Below, piece after piece: positions 1 through 7,368 of a stretch of DNA of 15,313 nucleotides. A program made the translations under genes and the position numbers. Origin of the DNA: Neisseriaceae bacterium. GTDB taxonomy: Bacteria; Pseudomonadota; Gammaproteobacteria; Burkholderiales; UBA11063. How positions within the stretch are numbered: position 1 is the first letter of the stretch; each line of letters begins with the position of its first letter. The stretch lies in assembly GCA_027371515.1 (NCBI GenBank), contig DAHXMX010000011.1:1-15313 (forward strand). The letters run 5' to 3'. The notes beneath the pieces are model-generated. The model was given only the letters and a program-made list of their open reading frames with translations. It ran no database searches and had not been told where the DNA came from.

Positions 1-30
1 TAAATTTTTTAAAATATTTCAATCAATAAC

Positions 31-60
31 TTGACAAATTATGTTGCAGTGCAATATAAT
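31..60 (+). promoter_or_regulatory. Sigma-70 promoter of the phasin gene
   Basis: A perfect -35 box TTGACA (31-36) and a perfect -10 box TATAAT (55-60) are separated by 18 bp, with A/T-rich DNA upstream that could act as an UP element. Transcription would start near 67, giving a leader of about 110 nt before the phasin start codon. This is the strongest promoter-like sequence in the window, which fits phasins being abundant granule proteins. The boxes are seen directly; activity is inferred. Confidence 0.85.
39..59. promoter_or_regulatory. Palindromic operator over the phasin promoter, candidate PhaR (AniA) site
   Basis: A 21-bp inverted repeat is centred on G49. Its core, TTGCAGTGCAA (44-54), is a perfect palindrome, and the ten-base arms 39-48 and 50-59 match at 9 of 10 positions. 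The repeat fills the -35/-10 spacer and covers the -10 box, so a bound protein should block RNA polymerase. The core contains TGC-N3-GCA, the form described for the PhaR repressor site in Paracoccus denitrificans. PhaR is released when it binds nascent polyhydroxybutyrate, which induces phasin. The palindrome is seen directly; its assignment to PhaR is an inference from the downstream gene. Confidence 0.65.
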
Positions 61-165
61 ACTGTCTTGTAGCTTTAAATATTTAATTTACCTAGATATT
101 ATAATATAATTATAAGGTATAATGTATATTTAATTTAGCTTTTTTTAAATTTTATTAACAATGAA

Positions 166-174
166 AAGGGAGAG
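166..174 (+). promoter_or_regulatory. Shine-Dalgarno site that sets the phasin start
   Basis: AAGGGAGAG lies about 5 nt upstream of the ATG at 179. An in-frame ATG at 161 sits before this site and would put the Shine-Dalgarno sequence inside the coding region, so 179 is the better start. Confidence 0.8.
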
Positions 175-178
175 TATT

Positions 179-736
179 ATGACGAGTAACAACAACGAAC
201 ATATAATAAATGCAACTAATCTTTCAGTTGAAAAATCACGTGAATTATTACAAACTTCGTTAGAAAGCATTGAAAAATTAGCTAAGTTGCAATTAGATGC
301 TTCAAATAAGGTTTTAAATGATGCATCGGATACGTTAAAACAAATTATTGCGATTGATAATCCAAAGGATTTTTTTGAAAAAATTAATCAATTAACTACT
401 CATTCAGTTGAAAATCATGTTTGTAATTGCCGTGAATTATACAAAGTTATGCAAGATGTACAGGTTAAAATAGCTAAGATAATGCAAGAACATATTCAGG
501 GATCACAACAGCATATGCGAGACGCTGTTGAGGATTTATCTAATTTTAATTCAAGCTCTTTTAACGGCACTAACTTTGGTATGAATAATTTAGCAAATGA
601 TTCAATTAAAAATTGGATAGATGGTGCGAATCAAGTAATGACTAATTTACAAAAAATGAGTAGTCAAATGCAAGATTTTTTTAAAGCAGCAACTGAGGTT
701 GGTACCGCTTCTGTTAAAAAAAATACAACTAAGTAA
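179..736 (+). CDS. phaP: Phasin family protein (PHA granule-associated)
   Basis: 185 residues, almost wholly alpha-helical by composition and without a signal peptide or membrane segment. It matches the proteobacterial phasin pattern (TIGR01841/phasin_2): an N-terminal amphipathic stretch, a central heptad-rich region, and a C-terminal helix from about residue 130 rich in Met, Gln and Phe, followed by a short Lys/Thr tail. Phasins coat polyhydroxyalkanoate inclusions in the cytoplasm, controlling granule number and surface and sometimes stimulating PHA synthase. The gene is monocistronic, with its own consensus promoter, a palindromic operator and a strong terminator, as expected for a PhaR-controlled phaP. 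Two cysteines in a CxC pair (residues 82 and 84) are unusual for phasins. No PHA synthase gene is in the window, so the link to PHA rests on family resemblance and the operator. Confidence 0.85.
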   Translation: MTSNNNEHIINATNLSVEKSRELLQTSLESIEKLAKLQLDASNKVLNDASDTLKQIIAIDNPKDFFEKINQLTTHSVENHVCNCRELYKVMQDVQVKIAKIMQEHIQGSQQHMRDAVEDLSNFNSSSFNGTNFGMNNLANDSIKNWIDGANQVMTNLQKMSSQMQDFFKAATEVGTASVKKNTTK

Positions 737-758
737 TGTATTTTTTAATTAAAATTTT

Positions 759-790
759 AAAAAACGCAATGTAACAATTGCGTTTTTTTT
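759..790 (+). terminator. Rho-independent terminator after phasin
   Basis: A perfect 12-bp stem pairs 759-770 with 777-788 around a 6-nt loop. The G+C part is CGCAA/TTGCG, and the 3' arm runs into an eight-T tract (783-790). The A tract on the 5' side makes it potentially bidirectional. It isolates the phasin transcript from fpr. Confidence 0.9.
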
Positions 791-836
791 ATGAGATAAT
801 ACATGCTATGAGATTTATGTTAGTGAAAGAGCTATA

Positions 837-1613
837 ATGTCTAAAGAAGATAAATACACGATAGAGAAAATTACTTATTTAAAAAAATGGACTGATCATT
901 TATTTAGTTTTAGAATCACACGTAATGAAGCCTTTAAGTTTATTCCTGGACAGTTTGCACGTCTTGGTGTTGTTGGTCTTAATAATGAATTAGTTTGGCG
1001 TCCGTATTCAATAGTTTCCGCTGATTATGATGAGGAGCTGGAATTTTATTCTATAATAGTACCAGATGGTGAGTTTACGCAACGTCTAAAAGATCTTAAT
1101 GTTGGTGATAGTATCTATGTAGACAAAACTAATTATGGTTTATTAACTACGGATAGATTTGAAAATGGTAACAATTTATGGTTACTATCAACTGGTACTG
1201 GCTTGGCTCCTTTTATTTCCATATTATATGACTTTAGTGTATGGGAACAGTATGAAAAGATTATTCTAGTACATTGTGCTCGCACTAAAGATGAGCTTGT
1301 ATATCAGGAATTAATTAATGGTTTTTATACTCATGAATATTATTGTGATTTAGTTAAAGATAAATTGATTTATGTTAAATTACTTACTCGTGAAAATCAA
1401 GGTGCTGACTTATATGGTCGAATTACTGATTTAATTGCCAATAAAAAATTAGAAGATTTTTTAAATATATCAATCACTGTTGAAAATAGTAGAGTTATGA
1501 TATGTGGTAATCCACAGATGGTAGATGATACTAGAAAGATACTCGCCGAGCGTGGTTTGACTATTTCAAGACGTAGTAAACCAGGTAATATGGCTGTTGA
1601 AAACTATTGGTAA
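837..1613 (+). CDS. fpr: Ferredoxin/flavodoxin-NADP+ reductase
   Basis: 258 residues, the usual length for bacterial Fpr. This cytoplasmic FAD enzyme moves electrons between NADPH and ferredoxin or flavodoxin. Visible motifs are the FAD-binding RPYS (residues 55-58), the NADP-binding segment STGTGLAP (118-125), the late CGNPQMV (223-229), and an aromatic C-terminus ending ENYW. The last resembles the E. coli type (ending in YW) more than the subclass ending FVE. The start ATG at 837 follows a GAAAGAG ribosome site. It precedes rsmB by 10 nt, so the two are probably co-transcribed, although they share no pathway. The Isc-type ferredoxin encoded at 12371-12706 is a plausible redox partner. I saw no confident promoter in 791-836. 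Confidence 0.93.
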   Translation: MSKEDKYTIEKITYLKKWTDHLFSFRITRNEAFKFIPGQFARLGVVGLNNELVWRPYSIVSADYDEELEFYSIIVPDGEFTQRLKDLNVGDSIYVDKTNYGLLTTDRFENGNNLWLLSTGTGLAPFISILYDFSVWEQYEKIILVHCARTKDELVYQELINGFYTHEYYCDLVKDKLIYVKLLTRENQGADLYGRITDLIANKKLEDFLNISITVENSRVMICGNPQMVDDTRKILAERGLTISRRSKPGNMAVENYW

Positions 1614-1623
1614 AGTATTTTAT

Positions 1624-2868
1624 ATGAAACCATTGGCAGATTATTATATCATAATAGAAATAATAACCAATGTTTTACGTGGTAAAAATCTTGTAAATGA
1701 ATTTAATTATCAAGTTGATAGGGTTCTAAATGTTGGAAAGGTTAAGGATATAACATTTGGAGTTTTTCGTAACTATAATATACTTGCTAGTATATTTGCT
1801 TTACTTGTGCCCAAGAAAATCAATGAGATACAACTTAAGTCAATTATACTTATTGGATTATATGAAATAAAGTATACCAATAAGGTGGAATATGCTGTTA
1901 CCAATGATTTGGTTAATATAACTAGTCGATTATATAAAAATAATCAAATTAAAAATTTTATTAATGCTGTGTTGCGTAATTATTTACGTAGTCAAAAAGA
2001 ATTAGATATTAAACTAAGTAGTGATTTCGAGTACAAATACAATTTTCCGCTTTGGATGATTAATAAACTAACTCATGATTATAAGGATAATTATCAAGAT
2101 ATTATAGCCAGTCTTAATGGTAAACCAAAGTTAGGTATTAGGGTTAATCAGCGTAAAATTAAGTTGTTAGATTATTTGGCGCTTTTGGATAGTAGTAATA
2201 TAAAATATAACAAGGTAAATGATTTTATTTATTTGATGGAGTTGTCGAATTATAAATTATTACCTAAATTTGAACAAGGTTATGTTTCAATTCAGGATAT
2301 ACATGCCCAAGAATTAATTAATTTTGTAGACATAGAGAATGGCTGTAGAGTGTTAGATGCATGTTCTGCTCCTGGTGGTAAAGCGTGTCAGATATTAGAA
2401 AATAAATCTGTAGATATAACTTGTTTAGATATTGATAACAGCAGATTAGACAAGTTAAGACAAAATTTAATAAGACTTAACTTAACTGCCAACATAAAAT
2501 GTGGTGATGCAAGAAATAATGACTGGTGGGATCATAAGTTATATGACTATGTTATCGCTGATGTACCTTGTTCTGCTAGTGGAACAATAAAAAAAAATCC
2601 AGATATAAAATATATTAGAACTGTAGACGATATTACAAATTTTGTAAAATTACAGAGAGATATTGTCCACAATTTGTGGAAAATGTTAAAATCTAATGGT
2701 ATTCTTATTTATATAACTTGCTCTATATTTATAGATGAAAATAAGAATAATATTGATTATTTTCTTGATAAGTATCGCAATATGCAATTACTGGATGAGA
2801 AGGTATTGCTTCCACAAGATTATGCGGATGGCTTTTACTATGCTAAGCTTAAAAAGTTAGCTATTTAG
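1624..2868 (+). CDS. rsmB: 16S rRNA (cytosine-967-C5)-methyltransferase RsmB
   Basis: 414 residues: an N-terminal NusB-like RNA-binding helical domain (about 1-135) joined to a Rossmann methyltransferase domain (about 150-414). RsmB methylates C967 of 16S rRNA using S-adenosylmethionine. Motifs are DACSAPGGK (245-253, SAM binding), an acidic LDID loop (near 268-271), ADVPCSASG followed by KKNPDIKY (motif IV, Cys 316) and YITCSIF (motif VI, Cys 366, the expected catalytic nucleophile). I chose the ATG at 1624, 10 nt after the fpr stop. An in-frame TTG at 1597 inside fpr would add nine residues that do not look like the family N-terminus. The fmt gene that often precedes rsmB is absent here. 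The gene runs towards the convergent MarC-family gene with only 25 nt between stop codons and no obvious terminator. Confidence 0.93.
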   Translation: MKPLADYYIIIEIITNVLRGKNLVNEFNYQVDRVLNVGKVKDITFGVFRNYNILASIFALLVPKKINEIQLKSIILIGLYEIKYTNKVEYAVTNDLVNITSRLYKNNQIKNFINAVLRNYLRSQKELDIKLSSDFEYKYNFPLWMINKLTHDYKDNYQDIIASLNGKPKLGIRVNQRKIKLLDYLALLDSSNIKYNKVNDFIYLMELSNYKLLPKFEQGYVSIQDIHAQELINFVDIENGCRVLDACSAPGGKACQILENKSVDITCLDIDNSRLDKLRQNLIRLNLTANIKCGDARNNDWWDHKLYDYVIADVPCSASGTIKKNPDIKYIRTVDDITNFVKLQRDIVHNLWKMLKSNGILIYITCSIFIDENKNNIDYFLDKYRNMQLLDEKVLLPQDYADGFYYAKLKKLAI

Positions 2869-2893
2869 AATAAAATTTGGAATATCGATAGAT

Positions 2894-3532
2894 TTAACCA
2901 AGACCTTTATAAACAGTTGTTATACCGGTTAAGATAAATTGAATCCCAATGGCAAGAGTGAATAATCCCATAACTTTAATTAATACGCTAATGCCAATAC
3001 TACCTAATATTTTAACTAGATTATTAGCAAAATAAAAGCAGATAAAAGTAATTAAGGTCATGGCTGTAATAGCTAAAAAAAGACTAAGCATAGTATGGCT
3101 CGTTTTGGCCATTGCTGCAAATAATGTTATAGTTGAAATAGTTCCTGCACCAGTAGTTAATGGCATGGTAATAGGTACAATGGTTGCTGAGACAAATTTT
3201 GAGTACTCTATTTCTGAATGTTCGATTTGTTTATCACTAATTGAGTCAACTGTTTTAGCATTCAACATATTTACCCCAGTGTTGCACAATAAAACTCCAC
3301 CAGCTATTTGAAATGCACTGATTGATATGCCAAAAAAATCTAAAATCATTGTTCCAAAAAACATACTAATTATCATTATTATAAATGCTCCAGCAGAGCT
3401 TATAGCAACTAACTTATTGACAATTTTTTTGTTTATTCCAACAGTTAAGGCAATAAATGGAGCTAATGCAGGTATATTATTAGCTACAGCGATTAAACCT
3501 AATAAATAATGTTGAAATGAGTTTTCAATCAT
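2894..3532 (-). CDS. MarC family inner membrane protein
   Basis: 212 residues with about six hydrophobic helices, the layout of the MarC/UPF0056 family. Family-like segments are the early NIPALAPFIALT, FQIAGGVLLCNTGVNML in the third helix, and IVPITMPLTTGAGTIST in the middle, which matches the conserved P-x-x-x-P-L-x-x-G-x-G-x-I-S-T signature. A charged loop (about residues 98-110) separates the two three-helix halves. The biochemical role of the family is not established; the old link to multiple antibiotic resistance in E. coli is not supported, and some members have been connected to amino-acid export. The gene stands alone between a convergent rsmB and an upstream operon on the same strand. 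A 13-bp perfect palindrome lies 31 bp upstream of its start. Confidence 0.88.
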   Translation of the reverse strand: MIENSFQHYLLGLIAVANNIPALAPFIALTVGINKKIVNKLVAISSAGAFIIMIISMFFGTMILDFFGISISAFQIAGGVLLCNTGVNMLNAKTVDSISDKQIEHSEIEYSKFVSATIVPITMPLTTGAGTISTITLFAAMAKTSHTMLSLFLAITAMTLITFICFYFANNLVKILGSIGISVLIKVMGLFTLAIGIQFILTGITTVYKGLG

Positions 3533-3563
3533 GTTGTTTTTCCATTGTTTTCTTATAAAAAAA

Positions 3564-3576
3564 TCTAGTAACTAGA
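3564..3576. repeat. 13-bp perfect palindrome upstream of the MarC-family gene
   Basis: TCTAGT-A-ACTAGA has arms of six with a one-base centre, too tight for a terminator hairpin but a plausible dimeric regulator site. It lies in the 154-bp gap between the epimerase stop and the MarC start, where a promoter for the MarC gene would be expected. No clear -35/-10 pair was found nearby. Function is unproven. Confidence 0.4.
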
Positions 3577-3686
3577 CAAGTAAAGTAGAATTGTTTCCAC
3601 AGGAATTATTGTAAACTATTTATGATTATTAAGTTATTAGAATTTGTAGTGTATTAATAAACACATTTATAAGCAATAATTATATT

Positions 3687-4559
3687 TTATGTTTTTTTTT
3701 CTTTAATTGCTTGTAAACAATTATCAATATTTGGATAATTAAATTTATATGTCAGTGTTTCTAATTTTAATGATTTAACTATTAGATTATTTAAAAATAA
3801 TTCTTCACCCATCTGTCCAAAAAGTAATTTAATTATTACCGCAGGCATATTTATAAATGTAGGGCGTTTCCATATTTTACCAATTGAATTGGTTAATTGT
3901 TGATTAGTAATTATCTGTGGTGCTACTAAATTATATACACCTGTTTGACGATTAATGATAATTAGATCAAGTATATTTAATAAATCAACTAAACTAATCC
4001 ATGGTAGACTTTGTAATCCATTGCCAATTCTGCCACCAACATAAAATAAAAACGGTCTTAATATTTTACTGAAAGCACCGCCATAACTAGATAAAACAAC
4101 TCCAAAACGAGTAATGGTTAAATCTCCTGTATAACGTAATGCACTTTGTTCCCACTGTTTAACTAACTGCATAGAAAAGTTATCATAACGATTGTATTCA
4201 ATTTTAGTTGAATCATCAGATAAAATATTTGGATCATAAATACCGATGGCGCTAGCATTTATAAAATGTGCTTTAGAGTTATATTGATTAAACAATTTTA
4301 CTAATCTATCAGTTGTAATAATTCTACTGGATAATAATTCATCCTTGCGTTTAACTGTCCAGCGTTTAGCTCCAATATTGCTACCAGCAAAATTTAGCAC
4401 AACGTCTATATCGTTAATTAATTTTGGATTAGACTCTAAATGTTTAAGCGTAAGTGGTCCTTTATGGCTAACACAAGTAAATTTATATTTATTCTGATAT
4501 TTTTTTATAAACTGAGTTGCTATAAAGCCATTTGCTCCAGTAATTAATATATTTTTCAT
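3687..4559 (-). CDS. TIGR01777 family NAD(P)-dependent epimerase (YfcH-like)
   Basis: 290 residues of an atypical/extended short-chain dehydrogenase fold. The N-terminus carries the dinucleotide-binding GANGFIA (residues 8-14). Then come LNFAGSNIGAKRW with the downstream SR-I-x-T-T segment (about 55-84), NASAIGIYD (101-109) and RFGVVLSS followed by a Gly-rich FYVGGRIGNG loop and PWISLVDL, all typical of TIGR01777 proteins such as E. coli YfcH and human SDR39U1. Substrate and reaction are unknown; the database name 'cell division inhibitor SulA' is a historical misnomer. It is the last gene of the minus-strand run, 18 nt after the alpha/beta hydrolase gene, with an AAGAAAG ribosome site. No clear terminator follows. 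Confidence 0.88.
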   Translation of the reverse strand: MKNILITGANGFIATQFIKKYQNKYKFTCVSHKGPLTLKHLESNPKLINDIDVVLNFAGSNIGAKRWTVKRKDELLSSRIITTDRLVKLFNQYNSKAHFINASAIGIYDPNILSDDSTKIEYNRYDNFSMQLVKQWEQSALRYTGDLTITRFGVVLSSYGGAFSKILRPFLFYVGGRIGNGLQSLPWISLVDLLNILDLIIINRQTGVYNLVAPQIITNQQLTNSIGKIWKRPTFINMPAVIIKLLFGQMGEELFLNNLIVKSLKLETLTYKFNYPNIDNCLQAIKEKKT

Positions 4560-4577
4560 TACTTAAACTTTCTTGAA

Positions 4578-5216
4578 TTAATCTTTAAAATTATAAGCGT
4601 TTAAGATTTGTTGTAATAACATTAATTTACCATGAAAAAAATGACAAGTATTAGGTACTAGTACTATAGGTTGATCTTTTATTTTTGACCATTCTAGTAC
4701 TTTATCTACAGGTACAACATCATCTTTTTCCCCATGAATTACAATAGTATTTGTAATATCCGGATTTAAGACATCAAGCCTAGTTACAGCTGGTGCAATT
4801 AAAATAAGTTTTTTATGCGGTACTTGACTTGCTAGTTGACTAACAATTGCAGCACCTAACGAAAATCCAGCTAAAATTAATGGTAACTTAGGATAAATAT
4901 TACGTAAGTAATTATGGATTGCATGCAGATCATCTACTTCACCTACTCCGTAATCATGTTCTCCATCGCTTTGTCCTACACCTCGCAAATTTGGACAAAT
5001 ACACAGATAACCATTATTGTTAAGAATTTTGGCTAAAGTTTGAACAATTTTATTATTATATGTTCCGCCACCTTTAGGATCTGGATGACATATAATTGCA
5101 ATTCCTAATATTATATTTTCTGTAAATGGTTTGAATTCGAGTGAGTCAAGTGTGCCTACTGGTCCATCAATAAATATCTGGCGTGCATTTTTAGGTAAAT
5201 AAATATTACTAAGCAT
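4578..5216 (-). CDS. Alpha/beta hydrolase (COG2945-like)
   Basis: 212 residues of a minimal alpha/beta-hydrolase fold with no lid insertion and no signal peptide. The nucleophile elbow is GFSLG with Ser119. HGEKDDVVP supplies the acid (Asp165 or Asp166), and CHFFHG supplies the His (His192). The oxyanion-region HPDPKGGG (44-51) and the RGVGQSDG loop (78-85) are typical of the COG2945 'alpha/beta superfamily hydrolase' group. A small esterase or thioesterase activity is plausible, but no substrate can be named. The ATG at 5216 follows a GGAGA ribosome site in the 13-nt gap after dnaG, so it is very probably in the same transcript. Confidence 0.85.
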   Translation of the reverse strand: MLSNIYLPKNARQIFIDGPVGTLDSLEFKPFTENIILGIAIICHPDPKGGGTYNNKIVQTLAKILNNNGYLCICPNLRGVGQSDGEHDYGVGEVDDLHAIHNYLRNIYPKLPLILAGFSLGAAIVSQLASQVPHKKLILIAPAVTRLDVLNPDITNTIVIHGEKDDVVPVDKVLEWSKIKDQPIVLVPNTCHFFHGKLMLLQQILNAYNFKD

Positions 5217-5229
5217 AATTTATCTCCAT

Positions 5230-6939
5230 TTAATTATTTTTCATTGGTATTTTAGGGGTTTTATTTACATTTGGTTTTGTATAACCAAATGCTATATCTA
5301 GCATTTTTATAAACTCATCGTGAGTTAATTTTATTGTACTCTTAGAGTTGAGAATAGAATTCAAATTTAGTGAGTTAAAATAATATGTTTCAAAAAGTGG
5401 TTTAAGATCAATTTCATTGTTTTGATAATTATTTGCAATGTAATCTAACAAAATTGCAAGCTCTTGATATTCTCTTCTAAATATTGCTATATTGTCTGGA
5501 AGCTTATATTTAATTACCCAGTCAATATGCTGTATAGCAGTTTGAGCTAAAAGTTCATTGTTTTTAAGTATTGGTAGATTAGTAGACTTTATGGGTGAGT
5601 TTTTGGTAAAACTATTATTACTTAATCTATTAGTATAAAAAGCATAGCGAGATCTATTATTAAGGATACTTTCTAAAGTGCTTGGTTCTAACTCAACTAA
5701 TTTAGCAAGCTGTTGTTTTAGTATTACTTGTAATGCAATAGCATTTGTTTGCTCAATATATGGTTTAATTAAACTTATTAATTTTGCGCGTCCCTCATTA
5801 TTGGTGATATTAATTTCCTGACTTAATTGTTTTAATAAAAAATCAGACATAGATAATGAATGATTTTTAATATATTCCTTATAATTATCAGCACCATTTT
5901 GGCGAATAAAGCTATCAGGATCTTCATTTTGTGGTAAAAAAGTAAAGTAAACCGATTTTAAATCGGTAACCAATTTGATGGAACGTTCTAGCGCACGCCA
6001 TGCTGCTTTTTGACCTGCAGTATCGCCATCAAAACAAAAATAAATATTGTCACAAATTCGAAATAGTTTTTTTATATGCCCTTCAGTTGCAGCAGTTCCC
6101 ATGCTGGCAACTGTATTGCTAATACCGTATTGAACAAGCGCAATAACGTCCATGTACCCTTCAACTACAATTGCCTGATTATTGTCACGAATCGCACGAC
6201 CAGCCTCATATAATCCATAAAGCTCTTCTGATTTATTAAATAGTTCAGTTTCTGGTGAGTTTAGATATTTAGGCTCACCGTGAGTAATAATTCTTCCTCC
6301 AAAGCCAATATATTCACCTTTAATATTTTTAATTGGGAACATAATTCGGTCGCGAAATCTATCATATATTTTCTCTTCACTCTTAATTACTAAACCACTA
6401 TCTTGAATAAATTGATTAATTAAGTAGTCTTTAAATAAATTAGCCAAAGGATTTTTAATATTCGGAGCGAAACCAAGTTCAAATTTTGTGATGACTTCAC
6501 TATTTAATCCGCGATTTTTCAAATAATGTGATGCAACACTTGAATTAATTAAATGATTTTTATAATAATTAACAACTTTGCGTAACGTATCTTGAATTGT
6601 GATTTTGTGTTGCTTTTTTTTAATAGCTTGTTCACGATTAATGGTGCTTTCTTTTAAATATACACCAGCTAATTGAGCGAGATATTTAATCGTATCTATA
6701 AAATCCCAGCCATTATACTTCATAACAAAATTAATCACATTACCAGATTCACCACAGCCGAAACAATGAAAATACTGTTTATTTGCATTGACGGAAAATG
6801 AGGCTGATTTTTCTTGATGAAATGGACAGCAAGCAAAATAATTAGCACCAGATTTTTTAAGTTTTAAAAATTTGCTAATTACTTCAACAATATCATTTTT
6901 ATTAATTATTTCATCAATAATACTCTGATCAATATTCAT
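5230..6939 (-). CDS. dnaG: DNA primase DnaG
   Basis: 569 residues, close to the 581 of E. coli. DnaG lays down RNA primers at the replication fork together with DnaB helicase. The CHC2 zinc-binding domain has Cys38, His41, Cys59 and Cys62. The RNA polymerase domain contains FRDRIMFPI (195-203) and PKYLNSPET (223-231). The TOPRIM metal site is VVEGYMD (Glu260) and FDGD (Asp304, Asp306), and WRALE follows. The last ~150 residues are the less conserved helicase-binding domain. The ATG overlaps the nusB stop as ATGA (6936-6939), implying translational coupling. In most proteobacteria dnaG lies between rpsU and rpoD; neither is adjacent here. Confidence 0.97.
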   Translation of the reverse strand: MNIDQSIIDEIINKNDIVEVISKFLKLKKSGANYFACCPFHQEKSASFSVNANKQYFHCFGCGESGNVINFVMKYNGWDFIDTIKYLAQLAGVYLKESTINREQAIKKKQHKITIQDTLRKVVNYYKNHLINSSVASHYLKNRGLNSEVITKFELGFAPNIKNPLANLFKDYLINQFIQDSGLVIKSEEKIYDRFRDRIMFPIKNIKGEYIGFGGRIITHGEPKYLNSPETELFNKSEELYGLYEAGRAIRDNNQAIVVEGYMDVIALVQYGISNTVASMGTAATEGHIKKLFRICDNIYFCFDGDTAGQKAAWRALERSIKLVTDLKSVYFTFLPQNEDPDSFIRQNGADNYKEYIKNHSLSMSDFLLKQLSQEINITNNEGRAKLISLIKPYIEQTNAIALQVILKQQLAKLVELEPSTLESILNNRSRYAFYTNRLSNNSFTKNSPIKSTNLPILKNNELLAQTAIQHIDWVIKYKLPDNIAIFRREYQELAILLDYIANNYQNNEIDLKPLFETYYFNSLNLNSILNSKSTIKLTHDEFIKMLDIAFGYTKPNVNKTPKIPMKNN

Positions 6940-7367
6940 TTTATTTCATTAGGTCTAATATCACGGGCTAATTTGTCAACTAATCCATTGATAAATTTGT
7001 ATGAATCTTCTGCACCATACATCTTTGTTAGTTCTATTGCTTCATTGATTACAACTATAGCAGGAACGCTGTGATTATTATTTAATTCAACAGCTGCAAT
7101 AACTAAAATAATCTGCTCAATGATATTAATTTGATCATGTTCACGATTTAAATGCGGATTATATTGATTGAGCATTTCATCAAAATTATTTATTCCAGAC
7201 ATTAATAAAAAACGCATTAACTCATGATTAGCAGCATTATAAATATTATGATTACTATTTCTCAAAAATTCTTCAATTTGACCTTGAGTGGTATTGTTTA
7301 CTTTAAAATGGTATAGACCTTGCACAGCCAAACTTCTTGCTAGATGGCGTGGAGATTTTTTAGACAT
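6936..7367 (-). CDS. nusB: Transcription antitermination factor NusB
   Basis: 143 residues, all-helical, the family's usual length. NusB with NusE (S10) binds boxA RNA in rRNA operons and phage nut sites to build antitermination complexes. Visible signatures are the N-terminal RHLARSLAVQGLY (arginine-rich boxA-binding region, about residues 7-19) and the C-terminal VVINEAIELTKMYGAEDSYK (105-124) followed by FINGLVDKLA. The middle of the protein is divergent. The start lies 1 nt after the stop of the upstream TatD-family gene, whose end contains the AGGAAA ribosome site. The stop overlaps the dnaG start. The ribH (lumazine synthase) neighbour common in many bacteria is missing. Confidence 0.93.
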   Translation of the reverse strand: MSKKSPRHLARSLAVQGLYHFKVNNTTQGQIEEFLRNSNHNIYNAANHELMRFLLMSGINNFDEMLNQYNPHLNREHDQINIIEQIILVIAAVELNNNHSVPAIVVINEAIELTKMYGAEDSYKFINGLVDKLARDIRPNEIK

Positions 7368-7368
7368 G

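Noticed and set aside
118..123. Second TATAAT upstream of phasin
   Set aside because: No -35-like hexamer lies 16-18 bp upstream; AT-rich DNA gives such boxes by chance.
161..178. Upstream in-frame ATG for phasin
   Set aside because: It would place the strong AAGGGAGAG ribosome site inside the coding sequence; the ATG at 179 is correctly spaced from it.
1597..1623. TTG start giving a longer RsmB overlapping fpr
   Set aside because: The extra nine residues do not resemble the family N-terminus, and an ATG at 1624 lies just after the fpr stop.
2869..2893. Terminator between convergent rsmB and the MarC-family gene
   Set aside because: No stem of more than four pairs and no T tract in the 25-nt gap.
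3060..3311. Open frame of 83 codons on the + strand
   Set aside because: It lies wholly antisense to the MarC-family gene, which has clear family motifs; no ribosome site and no recognisable product.
3327..3509. Open frame of 60 codons on the + strand
   Set aside because: Antisense to the N-terminal half of the MarC-family gene; hydrophobic composition mirrors the membrane helices on the other strand.
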